Assembly: GCA_037447655.1 (NCBI GenBank)
Contig: JBBHKE010000395.1
Span: forward strand, 121,948-185,947
DNA length: 64,000 bases
Direction of reading: 5' to 3'
Origin: Zygnema cylindricum
Lineage: Eukaryota > Streptophyta > Zygnematophyceae > Zygnematales > Zygnemataceae
Shown piece after piece: positions 1 to 9,339 of this stretch (position 1 is its first letter; each line of letters opens with the position of its first letter). Below the pieces are notes generated by a model. It saw only the letters and a program-made list of their open reading frames with translations, had not been told where the DNA came from and made no database searches. Made by a program: the position numbers and the translations under genes.

Positions 1-105
1 GAATGAGGAAAACGGAGAGGGATTTGAGGGATTGTTTACTATTTGAATCACTATCTAACGAAAAGCATTGTTGAGGGAGGAGGAAAAAGAGAGAGAGGGA
101 AAAGA

Positions 106-137
<32 letters not shown>

Positions 138-464
138 CGAGAAAGAGAGAGAGAAGGAGAGAGCGAGGGAGTGAGAGAGAGAGAGGGAGAGAGAGGAAGA
201 GAGAGAATCCCCATAAGAGGAAAAATCTTATTTGATTCACTTGTTATTTTTACTTTTTGTGGGCTAGTTTGTTAGTGTTTTTTATAACATATAAAAATAG
301 TTTGCAACCACTTAGTTTTTTTTTGTAAGGTTTTTCATTGAGGTTGACGTCACAATTCCGGACGACAGAAACAGCACAAGAAGACAAAAGATGTAAAAAG
401 AGTAGAAGAACCTTTTTTAGTTTTTTAGTGTTCGATTTCGTGCGTGTTATATTTTTTCCAGGAC
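1..464. other. Low-information flank, no gene
   Basis: Apart from the GA-rich tract listed separately I see no conserved coding frame. The short ORFs here read leucine- or serine-rich low-complexity sequence and are not believable proteins. Confidence 0.6.
75..205. repeat. (GA)n purine microsatellite
   Basis: An almost pure purine stretch of GAGAGA and GGGAGA runs. The opposite strand translates as leucine/serine/phenylalanine low complexity. Confidence 0.9.
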
Positions 465-692
465 TACACCGTGTATCGCTTTTAGTGTTAATGTTTTTTT
501 TTCGACTTAAATTTTTTTTCTCCGTACACACCTGTCAGATTATGGATCTGACGGTTGCGATTGAAAGCAATGATTCTCATCTTTCGATTGGCGGTCTTTA
601 TTGTGAAAATAGGACATGTGTGTACGGATAAAAGATGTTTTGACTTTTGAGTGGCGAAAAAATTATTGACACTAATAGCGATGCACGGTGTA
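465..692. mobile_element. MITE with TACACCGTG termini (copy 1)
   Basis: The left end TACACCGTGTATCGCT and the right end, whose reverse complement is TACACCGTGCATCGCTATT, form terminal inverted repeats of roughly 25 bp. Inside, two oppositely oriented CCGTACACA blocks form a second inverted pair. At about 230 bp there is no coding capacity. The full terminus in other copies is CACTACACC, reminiscent of CACTA-type ends, but I see no clear 3-bp target duplication, so the superfamily is open. Confidence 0.75.
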
Positions 693-810
693 CTGTAATG
701 CCATGACCGCAAATGTCCATGCTCCATAGCAAGGGCCATTCGCGGGTTGTCGTATGTAATAATGGCAACGGAAAATGAAATCCAATCAAAGATTCTGGCA
801 GGACGAATAG

Positions 811-2236
811 TACACCGTGTACCGCTATTAGTGTAAATGTTTTTTTCGCCTGTTAAAACATATTTTATCCGTACACACTTGTCCGATTTTCACGTAAAGA
901 CCGGCAATCGAAAGATGAGAATATTTGCTTTCAATCGCAACCGTCAGATCCGTAATCCGACAAGCGTGTACGGAGAAAAGGTGTTTTGAGTGACAACAAT
1001 ATTAGTGTTGTGTATCGGTAAGGATTTGCCGATAACCGATATGGACTTTTTTTCGGGTACCCAATAATCGATATATTGGTACGATATATCGTTATCGGTA
1101 TTATCGCCGATAAATAACCGATATTTATCGGTATTTATCGGCGAAAACAACGATATCGATAACTATCGGCGATATATGTACGGACCGTACAGATAAATGT
1201 ACGTAAAGTACACTTTATCGTACGTCATATTCCTCGAACACGCCGCAGACCCCCTTCCCCCCGATTTCGGTAAAAAATCGTGATTTTTCCTTGATTATTT
1301 ATTATATTAGGGGGTTTTACTTGGGTTCCACGCTCCCATACCCTTCCTCAATGTCCTTTTGACTGTTAGTTACGCCCATAGATGTCCAACTCGTACGGAC
1401 TTGGACTTTTCGGTGAAAATTACGTAATATTCGTCGATTTCATACTTTCCGTAAAATTCGTATAGATTTCTCTGTATGGACATGTACGAAAATGTACGAC
1501 AAGCGAAATACTAAAAAATCCTTAAAAAATCTTTAAAATTACGAACAACTAACATAAATGTACGAAATTATACGAAAAGTGTACCCTACAAACCTAACAA
1601 TACGACAAATCTTTGTCAACCGTACTAAAATATATAGGAACGTACGGCAATGTACCCTATAAACCCTAAAATCCCCCCTTATAATAACCCTAAGTAGTAC
1701 AAATATGTACAAACATTGCAGGTAAATATGCGAAAAATGTAGCGCAACTGTACTGAAATATACGAAAATGTACGGCAATGTATCCTCCAAACCCTAAAAT
1801 TAATAACCCTAACAAGTACGAAAAAAACGGCCACAGTACGTACATGTATGAAAAGTGTGCGGCAGTTATACTGAATATACGGAATTTAAGGAAATGTACT
1901 CTACAACCCTAAAAATATTTTATATAACCCTAGAAAGTACGACCATATACGGACATTGTATATAACTGTACGAAAAATGCACGGGTGCAATGGAAGGTAC
2001 TTTATTATACAAAGTCAATAATACAATACAGTATGTTATAAAGTACTATTGTATGCATACTATATATTTTTTAAGTTATCGCCGATATGGAATTTGTTGG
2101 TCCTAGACCGATATATCGGAACCTCTGACCGTTCGATAGCCGATAACTATCGGTATCGGTGTTATCGCGATAAGTTTTTTACCGATACACAACAATAACA
2201 AATATAGCTTTAACACTAATAGCAATGCACGGTGTA
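811..2236. mobile_element. MITE (copy 2), split by an hAT-like insertion
   Basis: Same family as the element at 465-692: left end TACACCGTGTACCGCTATT at 811, right end GCACGGTGTA finishing at 2236. The two halves become one ordinary MITE of about 230 bp when the hAT-like element at 1003-2197 is removed, so the MITE is the older insertion. Confidence 0.75.
1003..2197. mobile_element. hAT-like non-autonomous element nested in a MITE
   Basis: Starts TAGTGTTGTGTATCGGTAA and ends ACCGATACACAACAATA, forming terminal inverted repeats. Both subterminal zones are packed with ATCGGTATTTATCGG and GATAAATATCG palindromes. Flanks AACAATAT and ACAAATAT agree at 6 of 8 positions, compatible with an 8-bp duplication. 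The interior is AT-rich with many GTACG words and no transposase ORF. A related copy at 8855 has a perfect 8-bp duplication, which supports the hAT assignment. Confidence 0.65.
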
Positions 2237-2239
2237 GTG

Positions 2240-2833
2240 GCGCGAGACGAGAAAGATTTTGCGGTAATGAAAGGCTCTATGTGTCGTTATTCTTTTTGAG
2301 AAAAGTGATTCAATATCCCCACGTGTCCTCACTTTGGTTACCGTTCTGTGGTGTACAACTTATATTGGAAATGTCTTCTTGACTTCGAAATCCTACACAC
2401 AATGGTGGCATGTGATTTGTAAACATTTAAGGATTGTTTAATGAATCAAGCACAATATTTGTAGATAACTGGGTAAAAATCGGGGTAATATCTAGAACAT
2501 TCTAAAATCTACACAGATAAAGTTTCTAACATATCGTATGACATGGTACAAATTTTCGACATCTCAAACTATATCAATATAAAAGTATACATTGAGCCAT
2601 AGGAGGAAAACCTAGTCGACAAAAGACCTTTTTCTGTGGTGGGGGTACATATGATTGCTTATTTCACTAGTAAGGAAAGAAAGTATCATTAACTTGAAAA
2701 AACTTGGAGACGAAATGGGTTATACCACTAAAAAGCTAGCGGAAACATATATCGACGGAGGGGAATCTGTTAAATGAACAAAGATGTTATGAGAAGATAT
2801 TATTATAGAATTCAACAAAATTATTCATACAAT
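2240..2833. other. AT-rich spacer, nothing recognised
   Basis: No long ORF, no repeat seen elsewhere in the window, no RNA gene. It may be old transposon sequence decayed beyond recognition. Confidence 0.5.
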
Positions 2834-3096
2834 ACTACACCGCGAATCCTAATTAGAGTAATGAAAAAATTGAAGTAAAAAAACTAAAAAAAAAAAATAG
2901 AGAAATTAACGCTAATTTATGTGATACCGCCTTTTCAACTATGAAGTTTACTCTAATTTATTTAAGTACTCTAAATCGCACGCTAATATCCTCTACTGTA
3001 AATAAGGTATTCGTACATAATTTGGCAAAACGTACAGTTTATCATCACTATGATGTTTGCACTACACGGTCTGTTAAAACGCAGTTATATGATAAC

Positions 3097-3610
3097 TGCA
3101 ACTCTGAGACCTCCATAAGTCCTCAAAGTGGACAGCTTCCAAGAAGCCTCTAGGATAACCCTGACCCCTTTGTGTTTCAGCAAAAATAACTGCCACCCTG
3201 GCAGAAAATAACTCTGACTAACTTCACCTTTGTGAAGGCAAGACTCCCCTGAGTCGATAGCAAAAAGAATCTCTGAATTTGCTCCCCTGAGCAGTAAGTT
3301 ATGGAGGGTCAAAGTTGACCATTTGTACAGAAGCTCTTTGGGAGAGAGGGTCCTATCTTCTAATTTTTCTAAGTTCTATCTCTCTCACAGACTCTATCTA
3401 TTGATGTACGGAGCCAATCAGATTTCAGTTTCGTACACAAAAGTACAGCTGCCGGTGTACTTTCTGTACGGACACTGTACGACATGGCCTAAATGTCGAC
3501 ACATGTCATATCCGGATTCGGTGCAGTAATCTCCGGAGATACCACGATCCAATGTAATTTCGCCACGTGTCATCCGATGTGGCGATGACCACAAACCGCC
3601 GAAATTATAT
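3097..3610 (-). repeat. E0 3' LTR remnant (R-U5 side)
   Basis: The left end TGCAACTCTGAGACC is the complement of the family A terminus GGTCTCAGAGTTTCA with one change. It is nearly identical to 7541-8055 and stops at about 3610, where a family C LTR end in the opposite orientation begins. Confidence 0.85.
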
Positions 3611-5960
3611 TGGGGTTCTGACTGTAAAGGGGTCAGTCACTTGGGTTTATATTAACTTGGAGTCGGCACTATCTAGATTAGCTTCTTTTGGATCTGCATA
3701 CTCTGAGGGCCAATGGAGGTCTCAGAGTTTCAGATAAGGCTACGGCGGGGGCTGGACCCGTCGCAATAGATTGGGATGCTCTTGAAGAGGAAATAAAGAG
3801 AGCATTGGAACTGAGCTGATCCTAATACGGGAAGCTAGACGAAGAGCTAAGGGAATCCTTAGTGGACAGGTAGCTCCTCCTCGTAGAACAGGTCCCACGA
3901 CGGAAGTACAACCTCTGGATCAGGCAACTCCCCCTGTCACGCGAGATCCTAGGACTTCACCAGCACCGAGACCAAAATCTCCTCTTCAACGGGAAGGGGA
4001 GGAAACAACAGGGCATAACAAAGAGGGGTTGGGTGCAGATTTGTCGAGTAATCCGGTAGCCGCGGCTACTGCTCTCCCTACCTTTGTCTCGGTCGCGGGA
4101 TCTTCCACCGTGGAGGTAGTGGTGCAGCTACAACGCGACCGGAGACTACACATTTCCCTCAGACTGACCACTCCTCCTCCATCACCCATTCACTCCTCTT
4201 CCCCCTCGCCATCCATCTCTCCCGCGGGAGCAGTCCGTGGGTCACCAGGTCCACTTCGCCTACCCCCCAAACCCGACGTCTACTCGCCTCCTCACAGACG
4301 GTCGCCATCTTTTAGTTCCGGAACTCCTCCTCCCGAAGATTCCCAGAGGCTACCTAGGAAGCAGACTCCTTTCAGGAAACAGTCACCTTCTCTTCCAAGC
4401 TTCCAGTCATCCCCCTCTCCACCGCCATCTATTCCCCAGGGACCTCGTCCTCGTCTTCATATACCATCGGAAAGAGGAAGTTCTCCGGAAAGCACGCGCT
4501 TCTCCTGGATATAGGGGGGCAGACGACTATCCCACTTTTTCAAGAGCCAGACCTTCCTCATTGGGGGGGGGGACCACTGCTGGAACAACCGCCCTTCCTA
4601 TTGGAGGAGGGACCGGTTCAAACCTCGAGGTAGCAGATCCGCGAGCAATCTCACCGGCTCAATGTGTCAGCCCGACCGGACAGGCATCACCAAGGTTCCC
4701 CAATCTTACCGAAGAAGAAAGGATAATGGGAGACATCCGGATCTTCACCGGGGACAACTCCGGAATTGCTTTCTCTGATTTTGAACTGCTGTGGAAATCC
4801 TTCACGCAATCTGAAATCAACAAATACAGGGGGGGGGCATCCCAGCAGACTTTGGAACCACTCTGTTCCCAATGATGGTCAATTATCTAGCCGGAGGAGC
4901 TTTTGCCGACTATAAAGAACGTCAGCCTTTGTTGATGGCTCCAATCATCAAAATATCGGATCCGGTTCTGACGCCGAGGCTCTTCAGGCAGAGGCCGACC
5001 TGGCATCTGCCGCCGCTCCTCTTACCCCCACTTTCACCATGGACATGAAACTGCGGGCCCAGGGCAGGGCCTATGTCAACCACCTGCAAGCTGTACAGGC
5101 CGCTGAGGTAGCCACCCGGATGGTCGCCAACGCGAATCCCTGCAGCACTCTTCTAGACTCATGGAGACTCCTTTACACAGAAAGGAACAAAACTGCAATT
5201 AAGGAGTTTACAGACTTCCGCTGTTTGAAAAATGAAACACCTTAGACGTTGTTCAATCGCCTCTCCAGCCTCTACCACAAGACCAAATTGTCCACCATTG
5301 ATACCCCGGCTATGGCCACTTAGTATTATGTCGCTGTTCGAAATTCGTTCTGGCCAACAGGACAGGCAGCGCTCGACAATCGAAGTGCTAGTCAGGCCAT
5401 TCATGACCGAAATCCCACGGCTCAGGAAATCTCATTGGCCGCCATGAAGTTGTATGATTATTTTGTGCACAGCGAAGCGAGGGAAAAGGCTGTTACCCGG
5501 AAATCGAGAGCCAACTTTGCAGGTTTCCCCGGGGAATCATCTCTCAGCCAAGAGGAACAAACCGAACTTCAAGCTTTGCGGAAGCTTAAGGGGAAACAAG
5601 AGTTTGACAGCAAACCTGAACCTGCAATGGGCGCGGACGGAAGAGTTTACCTTTACAATTGCTTGAACCGTAACCAAACCGGTCACGGGTGGAAACGATG
5701 TCCAAGGAAGCTCAACCCAGAACTCGCTATCAAGCAAAAGGAGTTTGAGAAAGAACGTGCAGAACGTACCCGAAAGCAGCAGGAACGCAAGCAAGGAGGA
5801 GGAGGAAGAGGAGGAGGAGACCGCACGTCAGTCAACAAGGACACCTATAAACCTACCCCACGGTCTGAAACTGTACAAATTACTGGTCCATTTAAAGTAT
5901 TTTCTAGGTCTAAATAGAAATATAGAAAGAGCCGAGGCAGTCTACCTCTAACTTCTCTCT
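3611..5960 (+). mobile_element. Inverted foreign LTR-element segment inside E0
   Basis: Three joined parts read on the plus strand: the last 122 nt of a family C LTR (3611-3732, ending in GGTCTCAGAGTTTCA), a gag-like internal region (3733-5871), and about 90 nt of the start of a family A LTR (from TGTACAAATTACTGG at 5872). There is no PBS of the common type after the C-type LTR end and no polypurine tract before the A-type LTR start. The segment is therefore probably a recombinant and not an insertion with its own ends. Confidence 0.6.
3733..5917 (+). pseudogene. Unclassified gag-like pseudogene
   Basis: Reading frames shift several times, but a coherent Gag can be followed. A proline/serine-rich N-terminal half (4029-4514) leads to a helical region (4680-4900, containing FSDFELLWKSF). 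A capsid-like part follows (5039-5450, with FTDFRCLKNETP and NRLSSLYHKTKL in different frames), then a lysine/arginine-rich C-terminus (5435-5917) with the zinc-knuckle-like NCLNRNQTGHGWKRCP. In that motif the spacing is CX2-Arg-X4-H-X4-C: the second Cys is replaced, so zinc binding would be weakened. A glycine-rich stretch follows. No protease or polymerase is present. I cannot tell Ty3-type from a divergent copia-type Gag. Confidence 0.45.
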
Positions 5961-7560
5961 TCATTTCTCTTAACTTGTCTAGATTCACATGCCCAAGCCT
6001 CTTATGCCACATCATAATATCATGAACACCAGCATAATAAAGTTTCTTCTTTTCATTACTTAAAACCAACCTAAACATCCCATGGCTACCTTTCTCAGCA
6101 ATGAAATAGACATCCTCCTGAAAACTAGCAGTAAAGACTCTTTCCCTAGTGCTAGTAAAAAAACCCTTATCATCTAATACGGATGTAGAGATGAGAATTT
6201 TGTTCAGCTCCAGAATAAACAATACGTCGGAGAATGTTACTATGGATGTCTTTCCTTCTACTAACACTTTCAAATCTACCGATCTTACAAGAGTACTAGT
6301 GACCATCCTCCCATCCCCGTACTCTATCTCTACGGTGGGAATGTTTCTTATCTTAGTGAACAGGTGCCTATCCTTACACATGTGCATGGAGGCACCTGAA
6401 TCTACAATCCAGCCTGCTTCACCTTTCAATCCACCGTAACCACATTTCTGCCTTCGTGGTATTTCGACCTCGTTTTTCGCCTCCAACCCCTCATCTAAAA
6501 GGAGCTCATTGTCCTCGTCGTCGGATTTCGCCTCATGTACCTGTGTCACAAGGGCCTTTTTCTTTCCTCTCGGGGTACCACCAGTCTGCCCCTCATTTAA
6601 CCAAAGCTCGGTTAGCTTAGTGCACTCTGCCCTATAGTGCCCAGGTTTCTTACAAAAATGACATATACCTTTGGGAGCCCTTCGTCCGAACTCGTCGGTC
6701 TGATTTTTTTGCTCCCTCCCCCCATAGTTTCCGACCGGTTTCCAGGAATCCTTGTTCCTCCAATCGGTCGCAGTTGCCAAAGCTTGGCCACTCTTTCCTC
6801 CCTTTCGGATTTCAATTGTATTTTCTCGAACGAGAATCATCCGTACCACTGAGTTCCATATCCACCTTGAGTCCGGCAAGTCCTGCACACGGTTGACTAT
6901 GTTCTCGAACTCATCGGGTAACTTCATCAGTAAACAGTTAACCTTTTCTTTTTCACTAAAATCTTTTCCCGCACTTTCTAGCTCCATGAAGAGTGTAGCA
7001 AGCTCATTGCAAAAATCCAACATCTTCCCCCCTTTGTATACATACTCCTTAACTTTTTGATTAGCCAACTGTTGTTGCTGAATCGTACCACTTTGGTACA
7101 TCTCTATGAGAGCCATCCAAAGATCGGATGCCCTTTCTACCTGCAAATGAGGACATGCAAGTCCTTGAGTGAGATAGCATAGGATGAAGTGCTTTGCCGC
7201 CATATTGTTGAAGTCCCAGGTTTCGGTATCATTCTCCTCGTTTCTCGAAATAGGTGACATGAATGCCGAACCGGTTGTTATTGGTGTGGTCGCCTCCCTC
7301 TCCTTTCCTTTGTCCACCACCTCTTCTTCATTTGTTTCCTCCGTTGAAGGTAGATCCTCTTTTGTGGTGAATCTGCTTCCTCCAAACCTTGGAGGAATTC
7401 CAAGACTTGATGGACGCCCCAACCGTCCACTCACTATCCCCCAAAACCTTTTTTCGCAAAGAGCTTCTATCATCATACTTTCCCAGTATATGAAGCCAGT
7501 TTCATTAAAGATTGGTACCCTAGAGGGTGGGCCCATAACCTGACACTCTGAGACCTCCAT
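5845..7560 (-). CDS. Truncated copia Gag-protease-integrase ORF (E0)
   Basis: 571 uninterrupted codons. Residues 1-18 (MEVSE... to SRVP) are encoded across the LTR end and the PBS. The Gag body (about 20-290) contains MLDFCNELATLFMELE, typical of copia Gag. A zinc knuckle, CHFCKKPGHYRAEC, lies at 300-313 (CX2CX4HX4C) and packages RNA. The aspartic protease motif D-S-G-A-S is at 387-391. The integrase N-terminal HX4H pair is in MWHKRLGHVN (about 518-526). From about residue 537 the frame runs into the antisense of a family A LTR start, so the last 35 residues are chimeric and all later pol domains are absent. The open frame suggests recent origin of the truncation, not function. Confidence 0.8.
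   Translation of the reverse strand: MEVSECQVMGPPSRVPIFNETGFIYWESMMIEALCEKRFWGIVSGRLGRPSSLGIPPRFGGSRFTTKEDLPSTEETNEEEVVDKGKEREATTPITTGSAFMSPISRNEENDTETWDFNNMAAKHFILCYLTQGLACPHLQVERASDLWMALIEMYQSGTIQQQQLANQKVKEYVYKGGKMLDFCNELATLFMELESAGKDFSEKEKVNCLLMKLPDEFENIVNRVQDLPDSRWIWNSVVRMILVRENTIEIRKGGKSGQALATATDWRNKDSWKPVGNYGGREQKNQTDEFGRRAPKGICHFCKKPGHYRAECTKLTELWLNEGQTGGTPRGKKKALVTQVHEAKSDDEDNELLLDEGLEAKNEVEIPRRQKCGYGGLKGEAGWIVDSGASMHMCKDRHLFTKIRNIPTVEIEYGDGRMVTSTLVRSVDLKVLVEGKTSIVTFSDVLFILELNKILISTSVLDDKGFFTSTRERVFTASFQEDVYFIAEKGSHGMFRLVLSNEKKKLYYAGVHDIMMWHKRLGHVNLDKLREMKREVRGRLPRLFLYFYLDLENTLNGPVICTVSDRGVGL
7526..7540 (-). promoter_or_regulatory. Primer binding site of E0 (internal tRNA-iMet type)
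   Basis: On the minus strand the LTR ends and GGTTATGGGCCCACC follows with no spacer. This is the exact complement of GGTGGGCCCATAACC, the anticodon loop and 5' stem of plant tRNA-iMet as I recall it. It is not the usual plant copia PBS (TGGTATCAGAGC), which pairs with the tRNA 3' end. Confidence 0.8.
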
Positions 7561-8596
7561 AAGTCCTCAGAGTGGACAGCTTCCAAGAAGCCTCTAAGAT
7601 AACCCTGACCCCTTTGTGTTTCAGCAAAAATAATTGCCACCCTGGCAGAAAATAACTCTGACTAACTTCACACTTGTGAAGGGAAAACTCCCCTGAGTCG
7701 ATAGCAAAAAGAATCTCTGAATTTGCTCCCCTGAGCAGTAAGTTATGGAGGGTCAAAGTTGACCTTTTGTACAGAAGCTCTTTGGGAGAGAGGGTCCTAT
7801 CTTCTAATTTTTCTAAGTTCTATCTCTCTCACAGACTCTATCTATTGATGTACGGAGCCAATCAGATTTCAGTTTTGTACACAAAAGTACAGCTGCCGGT
7901 GTACTTTGTGTACGGACACTGTACGACATGGCCTAAATGTCGACACATGTCATATCCGGATTCGGTGCAGTAATCTCCGGAGATACCACGATCCAATGTA
8001 ATTTCGCCACGTGTCATCCGATGTGGCGATGACCACAAACCGCCGAAATTATCTTCCGCGATCTCGACGTTAAATCCGGCTGTCCGATTAAATTCACATT
8101 TAATCGTAGCCGTAATAAATACATGTGCGGTATTCGTTTCACTAAAGGAATAAATGCGCGGTATTGGTTTCATATCCGTACCGGAATCCGTACTTTTACA
8201 TTTACTGGATATATGTCTCCCGTAAAAAGTTACAGTTAAATAAACTATCCTACGTTTAAATGTTTAAATAAATATCAAACCCTATAGTACGTAACACTAC
8301 TTCTAGAATTAACGGCTAAGGCTAACGGCTACCGGTTGTCTGCCGGCCGGTAGGTACCAGGATCAAATCCTGTGGCCGGCACATATCTTTTAGTAAATTA
8401 AACCCCTAACTAAAATATATATTCCCGTAAACCTCTGGATAGCCTAGGTAGCCATGGCTCTAGCTCCCTCTCCAATTTCTCAGTGACTGCGACAAGTTTG
8501 AGAGTTGGAGAGAGAAGTTTGAGGTAGACTGCCTCGGCTACTTTCTTATTTCTATTCTGACCTAGAAAATACTTTAAATGACCATTAATTTCTACA
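7541..8596 (-). repeat. E0 5' LTR (family A, 1056 bp)
   Basis: Bounded by TG...CA: reading the minus strand it begins TGTAGAAATTAATGG and ends just before the PBS. It contains a TACAAAAGG TATA-like box, a CCACGTGTCA G-box/ABRE-like word in a near-palindrome, a tRNA-like hairpin on the opposite strand (8311-8382), and the GCCATGGCTCTAGCT block (opposite strand, about 8452). Confidence 0.85.
8311..8382 (+). other. tRNA-like A-box/B-box hairpin module in a family A LTR
   Basis: Antisense to the element: an AACGGCTAAGGCT D-arm/A-box-like part, then the stem TGCCGGCC...GGCCGGCA enclosing AGGTACCAGGATCAAATCCTG, whose GGATCAAATCC resembles a Pol III B box. The arrangement recurs in other LTR families with compensatory stem changes. 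No full cloverleaf can be drawn, so this is not a tRNA gene. Confidence 0.5.
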
Positions 8597-8854
8597 ATAA
8601 TAGCCTGTATTAAAGCATTATTTGTAATATTTTACTTAATAAAGTACAATTTTGCACGGTCCGACACCGTCCGTACTCCACACTATTTAAAACAAACATA
8701 TATTAGAATTAAAAACGCTATTAAACTTTACCTTAAATAGAATAATGAAAAAGTTAGAATCGTTTACTCTATTTCATGTCATAGAGTCAAAATTTCGAGC
8801 GACCGAATTAGAGTAATTTACTCTAATTACGATTCGCGGTGTAGTGTATTTTTA

Positions 8855-9321
8855 AGTGTTGTGTATCGGTAGCCATTTGTCGATAACCAATATGCCCCTT
8901 TTTTTGCCTACCGGTAATCGATATACTGGCACGATATATCGGTGGCGGTTTTATCGCGATAAAGTACTGATTATATAGTTTTTTTATCGCGATAACACCG
9001 GTTTGATAATTATCGACAATAATTGTGTTGTTAAGACGGTAAAAATGTACGGTTTGTTATGTTGTACTGAATTTACGTTCTTACATTATACAGAGTACGA
9101 ATAGGTTGTCGTACGTGTCATGCTATGTTATGTACACTTAAAAATATGGTCGAACATATTATAAAGTACTATTACATATCGTACTGTTTTTTTTTCCACT
9201 TATCGTCGATAAGGAATCACTTCCTCACGAAGCGATATCTCAGGACCCTTCATCGTTCGATAACCGATAGGTATCGGTATCGACTTTATCGCGATAAGTA
9301 ATTTCGTGATACACAACACTT
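8855..9321. mobile_element. hAT-like MITE with perfect 8-bp target duplication
   Basis: Ends AGTGTTGTGTATCGGTA and GATACACAACACTT, flanked on both sides by TATTTTTA (8847-8854 and 9322-9329). The 8-bp duplication and short inverted ends are hallmarks of hAT elements. It is 467 bp with no ORF, and has internal ATCGATA/TATCGCGATA palindromes near both ends. Confidence 0.8.
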
Positions 9322-9339
9322 TATTTTTAGTCGTCAGGA

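Larger units (their letters stand above)
3097..8596 (-). mobile_element. E0: rearranged Ty1/copia element, family A
   Basis: Minus-strand copia. The 5' LTR (7541-8596), PBS and the gag-protease-integrase N-terminus (to about 5961) are present, followed by a plus-strand foreign gag segment (3611-5960), then the U5 side of the 3' LTR (3097-3610). Flanks ATAAC (3092-3096) and ATAAT (8597-8601) agree at 4 of 5 positions and fit a copia target duplication, so the outer ends belong to one insertion. The integrase remainder, RT and RNase H are missing. The two LTR remnants differ at only about a dozen positions in 514, so the insertion is not very old. Confidence 0.8.
2834..8845. mobile_element. MITE with ACTACACCGCGAATC termini, split by copia E0
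   Basis: Left end ACTACACCGCGAATCCTAAT at 2834 and right end ATTACGATTCGCGGTGTAGT ending at 8845 are inverted repeats. Removal of copia E0 (3097-8596) leaves an AT-rich element of about 510 bp. Its termini share ACTACACCG with the smaller MITEs but differ further in, so it is a sister family. Confidence 0.65.

Noticed and set aside
55-240. Leucine/serine-rich 61-codon ORF
   Set aside because: Low-complexity translation of the GA microsatellite.
4237-4875. 212-codon plus-strand ORF overlapping 4029-4514
   Set aside because: The first half is out of frame with the Pro/Ser-rich Gag part; only the second half (from about 4500) continues the gag. Reported as one frame-shifted pseudogene.
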